In this document: positions 42,338-51,242 of the stretch, one piece after another
How positions within the stretch are numbered: position 1 is the first letter of the stretch
Layout of the letters: the number at the start of each line of letters is the position of its first letter
Assembly (NCBI RefSeq): GCF_900101595.1
Contig: NZ_FMYY01000007.1
Span: forward strand, 178,298 to 242,297
Length of the DNA: 64,000 bases
DNA from: Paenibacillus sp. cl123
GTDB taxonomy: Bacteria > Bacillota > Bacilli > Paenibacillales > NBRC-103111
Reading direction: 5' to 3'
Program-made: the position numbers and the translations under genes
The notes under the pieces: model-generated
Told to the model about the DNA's origin: nothing
The model's input: the letters and a program-made list of their open reading frames with translations, nothing else
The model's database searches: none

Positions 42338-43210
42338 ATGAGCACATCGACAAAGGATAAAAAGCAAACCGTCCCCCCGCAGCATCAGGACCGCCAGCCG
42401 GGCCTGGAAAGCGAAATGACGCCTAAGCCGGTAGCCGTCGACCGCAGCTACAAGGGCAGCGGCAAGCTGCAAGGCAAGGTCGCCATCATCACCGGCGGAG
42501 ACAGCGGCATCGGCCGGGCGGCCGCCGTCTGCTACGCGGCCGAAGGCGCCAACCTTGCGATCGTCTACCTCGACGAGCATGAGGACGCGAAGGAAACGAA
42601 GCGGCTGATCGAGGAGCAGGGCGGCGAATGCCTGCTGATCGCCGGAGATATCGGCGAAGCCTCGTTCTGCGAGGAGGTCGTCAAGCAGACCGTGGACAAG
42701 TTCGGACGGCTCGACATTCTCGTCAACAACGCGGCCGAGCAGCATCCGCAGCAAAGCCTCGAAGATATCTCGCAGGAGCAGCTGGAGAAAACGTTCCGCA
42801 CAAACATCTTCTCCATGTTCTACCTGACCAAGGCGGCGCTGCCGCTGCTGAAGGAAGGGTCGGCCATTATCAATACGACGTCGGTCACGGCGTACCGCGG
42901 CCATCCGGAGCTGCTGGACTACGCGTCCACCAAGGGCGCTATCGTCGCCTTCACCCGGTCGTTGTCCCAGAATGTGATCGAGAAAGGCATCCGCGTCAAT
43001 GCCGTTGCGCCCGGCCCGATCTGGACGCCGCTCATCCCGTCGACCTTCGATGCGAAGAAGACAAGCGAGCATGGCGCTGCCGCTCCCATGAAGCGTCCCG
43101 GCCAGCCCGAGGAGCTCGGTCCGGCTTATGTTTTCCTGGCGTCGGACGACTCCTCGTATATGGCCGGTCAGGTGCTGCATCTGAACGGCGGCGAGATTAT
43201 TAACGGATAA
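42338..43210 (+). CDS. SDR oxidoreductase, general-stress YhxC/YhdF type
   Basis: 290 residues. A 45-residue polar N-terminus (HQDRQPGLESEMTPKP) precedes a classical SDR: VAIITGGDSGIGRAAAVCYA, DIGEASFCEEVV, ILVNNAAEQHPQQ, INTTSVTAYRGHPELLDYAS (Ser and Tyr of the active site), YASTKGAI, and the C-terminal VLHLNGGEIING. The N-terminal extension is characteristic of the YhxC/YhxD/YhdF group. Substrate unknown. AAAGGAGAG precedes the ATG; a hairpin follows the stop. Confidence 0.92.
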   Translation: MSTSTKDKKQTVPPQHQDRQPGLESEMTPKPVAVDRSYKGSGKLQGKVAIITGGDSGIGRAAAVCYAAEGANLAIVYLDEHEDAKETKRLIEEQGGECLLIAGDIGEASFCEEVVKQTVDKFGRLDILVNNAAEQHPQQSLEDISQEQLEKTFRTNIFSMFYLTKAALPLLKEGSAIINTTSVTAYRGHPELLDYASTKGAIVAFTRSLSQNVIEKGIRVNAVAPGPIWTPLIPSTFDAKKTSEHGAAAPMKRPGQPEELGPAYVFLASDDSSYMAGQVLHLNGGEIING

Positions 43211-43239
43211 GCAGGTTTTGCCGGAAGGCAGCCCGCAGC

Positions 43240-43280
43240 AAGAGCCGGTCCCCCTCCTCGCGAGGCAGTGACCGGCTCTT
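43240..43280. terminator. Hairpin between convergent genes
   Basis: AAGAGCCGGTC and GACCGGCTCTT pair perfectly (11 bp) around a 19-base loop. With only a short T-tract it may act as a bidirectional terminator between the SDR and the gene at 43336. Confidence 0.6.
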
Positions 43281-43335
43281 ATCATGCTGTTATGCAGTTG
43301 TTTAGCGGCGGCATCGGGGACGTCGCCGCGCCCGC

Positions 43336-44877
43336 TCACAGCCTGGTGAATAGATAGACGAGCCGGGACAGCAGCTGTCCGATCGGCTCCCGCCCGACCG
43401 ACACCCGCAGCGCGGCCTCAAGCCCGAGCTCGCCGGCTACGGCATTCATCCGGAACGTATCGAAGCCAAAGCTGCCGCCCGATACGAAATGCGCCTCCTC
43501 CGGCGCGCCGGCAACAAAGGCGTCGACCCAGGCCTGGTAGTCCCGCTCCGAGCGGCAGCCCGGCAGTTGAATATAAAAGAGCGAGCCCATCCATCTACGG
43601 CCCTCGATCAGGTATTGGTCCGAAGGCTCCACCGAACGCTGGTACGCCGTTATTTTGCCTTCGCGCATCAGATGGGTCAGGAAGGCGTCCACCCAATAGG
43701 CGTTGCGGTTCAATCTGGACAAGCGGGCCGTCAGCCTCTCCTGATCCGGAACAGGCAGCTGACGCACCGTTAGCGGATCGGCCCCCGCGTCCAGCAGCGC
43801 CAGCAGCGTCACCCAGCTCTGCCGCTGGGCTTCCTGCTCCAGCTGTCTGCCTGCCGCTACCATAAAGCCGGTATTGGCCAGCTCCATGCCCAGCTGCATA
43901 TACTTGATGCCGCTCTCCACGCTGATGAGCACTACATGCGGCGGAAGCCGGTCCGCATACTTTGCGAACAGCGGGTTGGCCGCCGTCGTGAGCGTCCGGT
44001 CCACGATGACGTAGAGCGGCTCCTCCTGCCTGTGCCGGCATAAGCCCTCCATCAGCCGGCCCAGGTCTACGGGTGGCCTCACCGGCCAGCACATCCCCGG
44101 ATCGACGAGCAGGCAGCCGATAGGCTCGTTTCGCTCCACCTTCGCATACATCTCCTGGGGCTCTAGCTCTGTTGGACGGTTCAGAAGAAGGCGGGCCAGC
44201 TCAACCCCTTCTCCGTAAAACCCTTGCTGGAGATAAGCGGGCAGAGCTTCCCCCGTGAAGCTCCGGTAAGCGGCCAGCGCGAGCTCCAACGCCTTCATGC
44301 CCGATGTCGTCAGGAAGCCGACGCATCTTCGGCGCGCCTCCGCCGACATGGCATAATAGGCGCGAAGCGATGCCGCCTCATAGTCTTTGACCGCTTCGCT
44401 GCCGTAGCTGCGCCGGTACGTATTTTGCTCCTCCTGCGTGTAGCCCGCCTCCCGGGGAACGTCCGGGTCGGACGACTTGAACCGCTTGCAGGGCGACTGC
44501 CAGTCGCTCCCGGCGACGACCGCTCCGAGCTGCTTGATCAGTGTGCGGATCTCATATTTGAGCCCCAGGTAGGCATTCCAGTCGCACGCTTCAGGCTCCC
44601 GCTCATAAGCGGCCGTCTGCCGCTCCAGCTTGTCCGCCTGATGGGCAAAGGCCGCGGCCAGCTCGCGCTCGAACCTTCCGTCCGGGAACGAATCCCGGTA
44701 CAGCTCCAGCTCATCCCTCGCTCCATCCAGCAGCCAGCGCAGCTCGGAGAGATCCTCCAGCCGCTCCTCCAGCTCTGTCCGCAGTCCTACAGCTCCGTGT
44801 CGCGCCTGATCGTCATGCAAAAAACGGCCCCATTCCCAGCTGTCCGGAACTGGACCCGATCGATGTTTGTTGTCCAT
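43336..44877 (-). CDS. Orphan PLP-dependent aminotransferase-fold protein
   Basis: 513 residues. The N-terminal 165 residues look helical (TELEERLEDLSELRWLLDGA; FERELAAAFAHQADKLERQT) and match nothing I know. Residues 165-500 resemble the Cys/Met-metabolism PLP fold: FLTTSGMKALELALAAY in the cofactor phosphate position, VDRTLTTAANPLF before the Lys site, and SVESGIKYMQLG where the Schiff-base Lys should be. Spacing from the Asp (VDRT) to the Lys is as in cystathionine gamma-synthase-type enzymes. GGAGG lies 8 bases before the ATG. No pathway context: neighbours are an unrelated SDR and a VOC protein. Substrate unknown. Confidence 0.65.
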   Translation of the reverse strand: MDNKHRSGPVPDSWEWGRFLHDDQARHGAVGLRTELEERLEDLSELRWLLDGARDELELYRDSFPDGRFERELAAAFAHQADKLERQTAAYEREPEACDWNAYLGLKYEIRTLIKQLGAVVAGSDWQSPCKRFKSSDPDVPREAGYTQEEQNTYRRSYGSEAVKDYEAASLRAYYAMSAEARRRCVGFLTTSGMKALELALAAYRSFTGEALPAYLQQGFYGEGVELARLLLNRPTELEPQEMYAKVERNEPIGCLLVDPGMCWPVRPPVDLGRLMEGLCRHRQEEPLYVIVDRTLTTAANPLFAKYADRLPPHVVLISVESGIKYMQLGMELANTGFMVAAGRQLEQEAQRQSWVTLLALLDAGADPLTVRQLPVPDQERLTARLSRLNRNAYWVDAFLTHLMREGKITAYQRSVEPSDQYLIEGRRWMGSLFYIQLPGCRSERDYQAWVDAFVAGAPEEAHFVSGGSFGFDTFRMNAVAGELGLEAALRVSVGREPIGQLLSRLVYLFTRL

Positions 44878-44943
44878 ATTCGGTTCCTCCATCCGAGCAT
44901 ACCCGCTGAGGTTATTTTACCCGGAAAAAGGAAGAATCAAGCA

Positions 44944-45327
44944 TTAGGAGCCGTAGGGCGCATCGAATTCGATCACGTTAAGATCAGGATCGAGCACATA
45001 AATCTGCGCAAATCCGGCTACGCTGTCCGGTCTTGCTTCATAAGGCACCGAGGCGGCTTCCAGCCAAGCCACTGTCCCGCTATAGCTTTTCACCCAGATG
45101 GCGAAATGCCCGTCGACCGTGTTGATCCCGCTCTCGCGCAGCGTTTCGCCTGTCGGATTTTCCAGCAGATGCAGCTGCTGCGTGCCTACCGCATACCACA
45201 GCCCCTTGGATGTGAACGGCGGACGCGCTATTTCTTGCAGCCCCAGCACCTGGGTATAAAAAACTCTGGAGCGCTCCAGCTCCCGGACAGCCAGACTCAC
45301 ATGATGCAAATGCTCGAATTCAATCAT
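44944..45327 (-). CDS. VOC (glyoxalase/bleomycin-resistance) family protein
   Basis: 127 residues. FEHLHHVSLAVRELERSRVF, FYTQVLGLQEIARPPF and YVLDPDLNVIEFDAPY mark a VOC fold; candidate metal ligands are the first His, a mid-protein His (TQQLHLLENP, DGHFAIWV) and the Glu near the end (NVIEF). Probably a metal-dependent lyase, isomerase or resistance protein; the substrate cannot be told. GGAGG lies before the ATG. Confidence 0.85.
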   Translation of the reverse strand: MIEFEHLHHVSLAVRELERSRVFYTQVLGLQEIARPPFTSKGLWYAVGTQQLHLLENPTGETLRESGINTVDGHFAIWVKSYSGTVAWLEAASVPYEARPDSVAGFAQIYVLDPDLNVIEFDAPYGS

Positions 45328-45683
45328 CGGTATTTCCGCCTCCCGTTATCGTCGTCGGTTATTAATCAGCTTGCAGCCATCCGTGCCTCCTAAACCTCAT
45401 CTTACACGTCCCGGGTGCGGTCGGCAATGCTGCCGGCTGAGGGATGCCCTCTCGGAAGCACTTCCGGGGCTATGAGCTCCAACCAGAATCCAGGAACCAG
45501 GAAGGACCGTTCGCCGCTTCGCCCCCGGACAGCTGCTGCTCAAGACAATTCGGTTACGACGGAAAGCAAGCTTTTAGGCGAGATGTCCCTCAGATTAACC
45601 TCAAATTCAGCCGCACCTTTTCTCTAGGCGCATAATAGGATGAAGCAGGGACCCTGACATTAGTCTAGAAAGGTGTGACCGTT
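45328..45683. other. Gene-free stretch
   Basis: I see no gene, terminator or repeat that I can support here. The open frames are short, lack ribosome sites and have no recognisable motif. Confidence 0.5.
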
Positions 45684-46787
45684 GTGACTGGAGGCATCAC
45701 CAACTTTTACGCAGGCGGCAATACCGCTCGTGGATTCACCAGCCTGTTCGACTCGTCCATGCAAGGACTGGAGCGTGTTTATGCGCTGCAAGGAGGACCG
45801 GGTACAGGAAAGTCCGGCCTGCTTCGAGACATCGGAGCTCATATGACGCAGCAGGGCTATGACATTTGGCTGATTCATTGCGCTTCGGATAATGACGCCG
45901 TCGAAGGATTGGTCATCCCTGCTCTTAAGATCGGGATTGTCGATGTCGATGGAACCGTCCCTCATATCATAGAGCTCAAGCTGCCGGAGACTGTCCTGCA
46001 ATACGTCCGGATGGACGCGGCCAAGGATGCGGCTCAACTGAGCGGCAGAAGCTCGGACAATCTGAGCTTGCACAACGACATTTCTCAAGCGTATGAACAC
46101 GCCTACTCCAGCTTCGCGGAGGCGCTTCGCATTCATGATGACTGGGAGGCCTTCTATATAGCCAATATGAATTATGGGGCGGCTGACGAGCTCACAGAAA
46201 CTTATAGTCGGCTGCTCTATGGCGATCGCAGGCTGGAGAAACAAAGCCGGGTGGATCACCGGTTCCTCGGAGCTGCTACCCCAAATGGCGCTGTGGATTT
46301 TGTCCCCAACCTGACGGAGGGTCTCAAGCGATATTTCATTAAAGGCCGGCCCGGCTCCGGCAAATCGACCATGCTGAAGAAATTGGCGGCATACGGGACG
46401 GATCACGGCTTCGATGTGGAGATTTACCACTGCGGCTTCGATCCGAACAGTCTGGATATGATCATCGTGCGCGAGCTGGGATTTGCCATATTCGACAGTA
46501 CGGCTCCGCATGAATATGACCCCGAGCATGCCACCGATGAAATTGTGGATACGTACGCAAGGTGCATCAAGCCGGGCACTGACGAAGCGTACGCTGATAA
46601 CATTCGTGTGTTGAAAGAGCAGTACGCTTCTCAGATGAAGCAATCCATACAATTTCTGTCGCAAGCTAAATCCCTCCAGGATGAGCTGAAGCAAATTCAT
46701 GCGGAAGCAACAGATTTCAGCGTGGTTGAGCGGATCAAGAATGATATTTTGCAGGATATTGTTGGTCTGGCCGCTGCTCGGAGTTGA
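45684..46787 (+). CDS. Double-P-loop ATPase of PRK06851 type
   Basis: 367 residues. Two Walker A motifs, ALQGGPGTGKSGLLRDI near the start and FIKGRPGSGKSTMLKKL in the middle, each followed by a similar unit (IHCASDNDAVEGLVIPALKI; YHCGFDPNSLDMIIVRELGF with VRELGFAIFDST), so the protein is an internal duplication. This matches an uncharacterised Firmicute ATPase family. The C-terminus is a helical segment (MKQSIQFLSQAKSLQDELKQ). Start at GTG 45684 with AAAGGTG 8 bases upstream. A terminator follows. Function unknown. Confidence 0.8.
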   Translation: MTGGITNFYAGGNTARGFTSLFDSSMQGLERVYALQGGPGTGKSGLLRDIGAHMTQQGYDIWLIHCASDNDAVEGLVIPALKIGIVDVDGTVPHIIELKLPETVLQYVRMDAAKDAAQLSGRSSDNLSLHNDISQAYEHAYSSFAEALRIHDDWEAFYIANMNYGAADELTETYSRLLYGDRRLEKQSRVDHRFLGAATPNGAVDFVPNLTEGLKRYFIKGRPGSGKSTMLKKLAAYGTDHGFDVEIYHCGFDPNSLDMIIVRELGFAIFDSTAPHEYDPEHATDEIVDTYARCIKPGTDEAYADNIRVLKEQYASQMKQSIQFLSQAKSLQDELKQIHAEATDFSVVERIKNDILQDIVGLAAARS

Positions 46788-46803
46788 GGATAGGAAGGAA
46801 TAA

Positions 46804-46841
46804 AAAAGCATCCCCCATGGTTAATGAAGGGGGATGCTTTT
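46804..46841 (+). terminator. Terminator after the PRK06851-type gene
   Basis: AAAAGCATCCCCC and GGGGGATGCTTTT form a 13-bp perfect stem; symmetric A/T ends allow use in both directions. Confidence 0.9.
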
Positions 46842-46971
46842 GGTGTTGAAGCTTTTCCATTATGCTTACTACTCGCTAGTCAACAGTACATACGTACAGG
46901 CTTCGGGCTTTACGAAACGGGCTGACCGATACCAGTGGGCCGTCCCGTCCATGATCGCCCTAACAGCTTGC

Positions 46972-47868
46972 TTACACCGTCTCCGCAACCATCCGGTTCG
47001 TCAGCGAGCCGAGCTTCTCGATCTCGATCGTCACGATGTCGCCGTCCTTCAGGTAGACGCGCTGCTCCGGCGGCAGGCCGAGCACGACGCCTTCCGGCGT
47101 GCCTGTCAGGATAATATCGCCAGGCACAAGCGTCATGTGATGCGAGATGTAGCTGACGATCTCGTCACAGTGGAAGATCATGTCCGACGTGTTGGAGTTC
47201 TGGCGCACCTCGCCGTTGACGGTCGCCTTGATCGCCAGCTCGTTCGGGTTGCCGACTTCATCGGCGCTGACCAGGTACGGGCCGAGCGGCGAGAACTTGT
47301 CGCAGGATTTGCCGAGCAGCCATTGATGCGTCCGCAATTGCAGATCGCGGGCGGACAGGTCGTTGACGCAGCAGTAGCCGAATACATGGCTGAGTGCGTC
47401 TTCCTTGGAGACGTATTTCGCCGTCTTGCCGATGACGATGACCAGCTCGGCCTCGTAATCCACCTCGGAGGATACCTTCGGCAGCGGGATATCGTCGCCT
47501 TGGGCAGCCAGCGTGTTGTTGAATTTATTGAACAGAATCGGATATTGCGGGATCGGAGCGTTTGTCTCCTCCGCATGCTTGCGGTAGTTCAGTCCGACGC
47601 AGATGATTTTGTTCGGACGGGTGACGCACGGCCCGAGCTGCAGCTTGGACTCATCCAGCCAGCCCTCGCCGCCGTTCTCCGAAGCGCGGTCCACGAGCTC
47701 TTGCAGCGCCGCGATAGCAGCTGCGCCGCCTTCGATGACCTCATGCACGTCGGTGGGCACGCCCTGCCTACCGGATGCGGCCTGAGCTGCAGCCACGTCC
47801 AGAATCCCTTTATCCGTCTTGACGCCCAGCTTGTAGGCGCCTGCCTGTTCGAATGTAACCAATTTCAC
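46972..47868 (-). CDS. FAH-family hydrolase, probable 2,4-diketo-3-deoxy-L-fuconate hydrolase
   Basis: 298 residues. The fumarylacetoacetate hydrolase C-terminal fold is clear: KIICVGLNYRKHAEETNAP, the metal site Glu residues in SSEVDYEAELVIVIGK, NDLSARDLQ and ILTGTPEGVVLGLPP. Members cleave a C-C bond in diketo acids. As last gene of this operon it fits hydrolysis of diketo-deoxy-fuconate to pyruvate and lactate in the non-phosphorylative L-fucose pathway. GGAGGG lies 8 bases before the GTG. The 100 bases downstream hold no clear terminator; the symmetric stem at 46804-46841 may serve. Confidence 0.88.
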   Translation of the reverse strand: MKLVTFEQAGAYKLGVKTDKGILDVAAAQAASGRQGVPTDVHEVIEGGAAAIAALQELVDRASENGGEGWLDESKLQLGPCVTRPNKIICVGLNYRKHAEETNAPIPQYPILFNKFNNTLAAQGDDIPLPKVSSEVDYEAELVIVIGKTAKYVSKEDALSHVFGYCCVNDLSARDLQLRTHQWLLGKSCDKFSPLGPYLVSADEVGNPNELAIKATVNGEVRQNSNTSDMIFHCDEIVSYISHHMTLVPGDIILTGTPEGVVLGLPPEQRVYLKDGDIVTIEIEKLGSLTNRMVAETV

Positions 47869-47881
47869 GATAAAGTCCCTC

Positions 47882-48655
47882 CTAAGCGTTTTTGCCGAAC
47901 ACGACTCCGCCGTCAATATACAGCGGCGAGCCCATCATAAACTTCGATTCGTCCGAAGCGAGGAATACGGCGGCCTGCGCCACATCCTCCGGCCGGCCCA
48001 GGTCCCCGCTGAGCTGACGGCGTTTGATGCCGGCCAATCCTTCCTCCGGATCGGCATACGACTGCTTCAGGTAGTTCTCGACGAACGGCGTCAAGATCGT
48101 CCCCGGCAGCAGCGCATTGACGCGAATGCCGTACGGGGCGTAATCCACCTGCATCGACTTGGTCAGCGCAAGCACCGCGCCCTTGGTCGCTGCGTAGGAG
48201 GCCCGCTGAGCCAGTCCGATCTCGGCGATGCAGGACGACATGTTGATGATCGAGCCGCTGCCCTGCTCCATCATATGGGGCAGCACGTATTTGCTGGGCA
48301 GGAAGGTCCCGCGAATGTTGACGTTAATGACCCGGTCCCATACTTCCGGCTCCACCTCATGCAGCGCGCCAACGCCGCTGATGCCGGCATTGTTGAACAG
48401 CACGTCGATGCGCCCGTATTCGGCGATCGCGCCCGCTACCAGTGCCTGCACGGACTCGGGATCGGTCACATTCGCCTGTATAAAAATAGCCGATCCGCCC
48501 GCTTGGCGAATCTCCTCCGCCGTCTCCTGCCCCTTCGCTTCATCGAGGTCCGCGATGACGATAGATGCGCCCTCCTGAGCGAAGCGCAGCGCCGAGCTGC
48601 GGCCGATGCCCGAGCCTGCGCCGGTGATCAGCGCGATTTTTCCAGCAAGTCTCAT
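47882..48655 (-). CDS. SDR dehydrogenase, probable 2-keto-3-deoxy-L-fuconate or L-fucose dehydrogenase
   Basis: 257 residues. Classical SDR: IALITGAGSGIGRSSALRFA, ANVTDPESVQALV, VLFNNAGISGVGA, INMSSCIAEIGLAQRASYAA (Ser-Tyr), YAATKGAV (YxxxK), and the C-terminal SPLYIDGGVVFG. In such clusters the SDR oxidises either the free sugar or the 2-keto-3-deoxy acid; which one cannot be read here. The Gfo/Idh enzyme of the same operon could do the other step. ATG at 48655 with AGGAG 11 bases upstream; 13 bases before the next gene. Confidence 0.87.
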   Translation of the reverse strand: MRLAGKIALITGAGSGIGRSSALRFAQEGASIVIADLDEAKGQETAEEIRQAGGSAIFIQANVTDPESVQALVAGAIAEYGRIDVLFNNAGISGVGALHEVEPEVWDRVINVNIRGTFLPSKYVLPHMMEQGSGSIINMSSCIAEIGLAQRASYAATKGAVLALTKSMQVDYAPYGIRVNALLPGTILTPFVENYLKQSYADPEEGLAGIKRRQLSGDLGRPEDVAQAAVFLASDESKFMMGSPLYIDGGVVFGKNA

Positions 48656-48740
48656 TGTATCCGATCTCCTTTTCGTCCGATTGACGTCTCTTCCATTTCC
48701 TTTCACGTCCGGCAATCCGGCGTTCTAGAAGTCCATTCTG

Positions 48741-49571
48741 TCAAATCCGGTAAAACCTCGCCGCATTGCCGCCAAATACCGCCGTCCTGTCCGCCGATGT
48801 CCAGCTCTCCGGCAAGGTACGCTCAATCAACCGAACAACATCCTCATAACTGGCCGCGAGCAAGCACACCGGCCAGTCGCTGCCGAACATCAGCCGGTCC
48901 GGCCCGAACATCCGGCATACTTCTGTCACATAGGGGCGAATATCGCTCTCTGTCCAGTTCGCCAAGTCGGCCTCGGTGACCATGCCGGACAGCTTGCAGT
49001 ACACGTTCAGATGCGACGCGGCCGCTTCCAGCCCGCTAAGCCACGGCTCCCGTTCGCCTCCGGCGATATCCGGCTTGGCGATATGGTCGATAACGGCGCG
49101 CAGTCCCGGCACCCGTTCCAGCATCTGCAGGACATAAGGCAGATGGCGCGAGCGGATGAGAATATCCAGCGCCAGACCGCGCTCGGCGAGCAGCTCCAGT
49201 GAGCGGACCACCCGGTCCCGCGTTATATAGGCATCGTCCTCCATATCCTGCAGCATAGGGCGGACGCCTTTAAAATACGGAGATTGCGCCAGCTCATCCA
49301 GCACCTGTTCCACGCCGTCGGCTTCCAGGTCGACCCAGCCGACGACGCCGGCCAAAGTCTCCTCCCGCTCGCACAGCTCGAGCAAATACCGCGTCTCCTC
49401 CACCGTCGGGGCCGCCTGTACAACGATCGTGCGCTTGATCTGCTGACGGAGCAGCTCGGGCCGCAGATCGTCCGGACCGTAATCGCGGTACAGCACACCC
49501 TGCTCGGGCGTCAGCCAGCCGTAGTCGCCGCGCGCCACCTGCCAATAATGCTGATGCGCATCGATTCGCAT
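48741..49571 (-). CDS. Amidohydrolase-family lactonase (L-fuconolactonase type)
   Basis: 276 residues, amidohydrolase 2 fold: MRIDAHQHYWQVARGDYGW with the HxH, the Lys/His region IDHIAKPDIAGG, KLSGMVTEA, and the Asp-containing FGSDWPVC. The group hydrolyses sugar-acid lactones such as fucono- or galactonolactone. It sits between the SDR and the mutarotase gene, matching step order. The ATG at 49571 is chosen; GGGAG lies about 10 bases upstream and the GTG at 49580 is too close to it. Confidence 0.88.
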   Translation of the reverse strand: MRIDAHQHYWQVARGDYGWLTPEQGVLYRDYGPDDLRPELLRQQIKRTIVVQAAPTVEETRYLLELCEREETLAGVVGWVDLEADGVEQVLDELAQSPYFKGVRPMLQDMEDDAYITRDRVVRSLELLAERGLALDILIRSRHLPYVLQMLERVPGLRAVIDHIAKPDIAGGEREPWLSGLEAAASHLNVYCKLSGMVTEADLANWTESDIRPYVTEVCRMFGPDRLMFGSDWPVCLLAASYEDVVRLIERTLPESWTSADRTAVFGGNAARFYRI

Positions 49572-49576
49572 CACGA

Positions 49577-50101
49577 TCACGCTCCCGTCTGTTCGATGGA
49601 CCCGTTCTGTACGGGAGATAATTCCCCCGCCGGGATTGCCTTGGTCTTTCTGCCGGCTTCACCGGACAAGGCTTCCACGATCACACCCTTGCTCAGCACA
49701 ATATTCGCATATTGCGCCCGTTCCCCGGTAGCGACGATCGCATAAGCCTTCTTCGCGCGTTCATAGAAGTCGAACCGTTCCAGAAAAGTCTGCTGCACCG
49801 CGCGTCCTTCGTGCCGGTCGACAATCTCGCGGTACTCCTCCCAGATGACCGGGACGACCGGATCGTCCGGCACAACCTGCATCAGGCTGACCGGCGCTTC
49901 GACGTACTGGTCGAGCGGGTACAGCTGCAGCACCGCCTCCAGCAGCTCCGGTATACCGTGCCCGTCAGCGCGCACCAGACGCCGGGCGCAGGACGCCGCT
50001 GGGAAGTTGCCGTCAGCCAGCACCAGTTCGTCGCCATGGCCCATTTCCATCAATATAGCGAGCAGCTCCGGTGACAATAAGGGAGAGATGCCCTTCAGCA
50101 T
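49577..50101 (-). CDS. fucU: L-fucose mutarotase (FucU/RbsD family)
   Basis: 174 residues. MLKGISPLLSPELLAILMEM, GHGDELVLADGNFPAAS and the His/Tyr-site ERAQYANIVLSKGV are the RbsD/FucU signature; the mid-protein LYPLDQYVEAPVSLMQVV fits FucU. It interconverts sugar anomers, which supplies the form used by the first dehydrogenase. The last 20 residues are an extension beyond the usual end. GAGGAGGGGGCCGC precedes the ATG; the start overlaps the Gfo/Idh gene end by 7 bases. Confidence 0.9.
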   Translation of the reverse strand: MLKGISPLLSPELLAILMEMGHGDELVLADGNFPAASCARRLVRADGHGIPELLEAVLQLYPLDQYVEAPVSLMQVVPDDPVVPVIWEEYREIVDRHEGRAVQQTFLERFDFYERAKKAYAIVATGERAQYANIVLSKGVIVEALSGEAGRKTKAIPAGELSPVQNGSIEQTGA

Positions 50102-51219
50102 GCGGCCCCCTCCTCTTGCGCGATCTCATCCAGCCTGACAGGCCGGTTCTCCTCCATGGAGCGGTAAGCGCCGAATACGATCTGCATCGTCTTCAGATTA
50201 TCCTGCACGCTGTTCTCCGGCTCACGGTCTTCCTCGATCGCCCTCAGCAGCTCGCCCATCGTGCCCAGGAAGGCGTGCGGAAACCATTTGCCGTGCAGCG
50301 AAGGCGTGAACCAGTAGTCCGGATGCAGCCGCTTCGTGTGGAAGCTAAGCGTATCCTCGCGTCCTACGGGATAGTTGTACAGCGAGCCGTTCGTCCCCTT
50401 CACGATCCCTTCCGTTCCTTCGAAGCGGTATGTGGCATACCAGTCATCCTCGCCCGCGATATGGTTGTGGTTGTCGTGAATCAGCCCCCGCGCTTCGCCG
50501 GGAAATTTCATATGCAGCAGCGTACGGGTCTCGCCGATGCACTGCTGGCCCGGAAACCGTGCGCCGTCGGCGTAAATATATTCCGGCTTTCCGAACAGAA
50601 ACCGGATCGCATCAATATAATGAATGCTGTGATACATAAATTCCAGTGTCGGCATCTGCCTCAGCCAGGCCCAGTTGGCGAAATCCTGCTTTACGTTCAC
50701 GGCGATCGACGCCTGCAGCAGCTCCCCCAGCCAGCCCCGCTGGATGATCGTGTGCGTGGCCCGGATGCCCGGCGACCAGCGCATCTGCTGGTTGACCGCG
50801 CCCTTCACGCCCGCCCGGGAGCAGGCTTCCGCGATCGACACCGCTTCCGCGTATGACTCGGCCAGCGGCTTCTGGCAGAGCATATGCTTGCCCGCCTCCG
50901 CGACCGGGGCCGCGAGCCCCGGCTGCGCCTTGGCCGGCACGGCCAGATCGACCACGACTACCTGCGGGTCGGCCAGCAGTTCATCCAGCGAGCCGTATAC
51001 GCGCTTGATGCCGAATTTGTCCGCGAGCGCCTGCGCCTTGGCAGCATCAACGTCATAGAGACCGACCACATTCAGCTCGCCCATCCGGTAAGCCGGCAGA
51101 TGGCAGGCGCCTACGATCTCACCCGCACCCACGATGGCAATCCCCTTGGAGCGGTCCTGCGGCACCTTCGGCTTATAGTCGAGGTCCAGCCACTCCGTAT
51201 TCCCTGGTATTCCTGTCAC
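50095..51219 (-). CDS. Gfo/Idh/MocA oxidoreductase
   Basis: 374 residues. The dinucleotide fold IAIVGAGEIVGACHLPAYRM, the family CQKPLAESYAEA (KP motif) and the central MYHSIHYIDAIRFLFG with the active-site HSIHY pattern place it in the Gfo/Idh/MocA family. In this context it may be the first enzyme, oxidising L-fucose to the lactone. GTG start with GGAGGAAGC upstream. It is in the operon between the dehydratase and the mutarotase genes. Confidence 0.87.
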   Translation of the reverse strand: MTGIPGNTEWLDLDYKPKVPQDRSKGIAIVGAGEIVGACHLPAYRMGELNVVGLYDVDAAKAQALADKFGIKRVYGSLDELLADPQVVVVDLAVPAKAQPGLAAPVAEAGKHMLCQKPLAESYAEAVSIAEACSRAGVKGAVNQQMRWSPGIRATHTIIQRGWLGELLQASIAVNVKQDFANWAWLRQMPTLEFMYHSIHYIDAIRFLFGKPEYIYADGARFPGQQCIGETRTLLHMKFPGEARGLIHDNHNHIAGEDDWYATYRFEGTEGIVKGTNGSLYNYPVGREDTLSFHTKRLHPDYWFTPSLHGKWFPHAFLGTMGELLRAIEEDREPENSVQDNLKTMQIVFGAYRSMEENRPVRLDEIAQEEGAAC

Positions 51220-51242
51220 GCAGCTTCCTCCTTCCGTTCTTG

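Noticed and set aside
46834-47940. 368-codon plus-strand frame
   Set aside because: Antisense to the FAH-family gene; no domain and no ribosome site.
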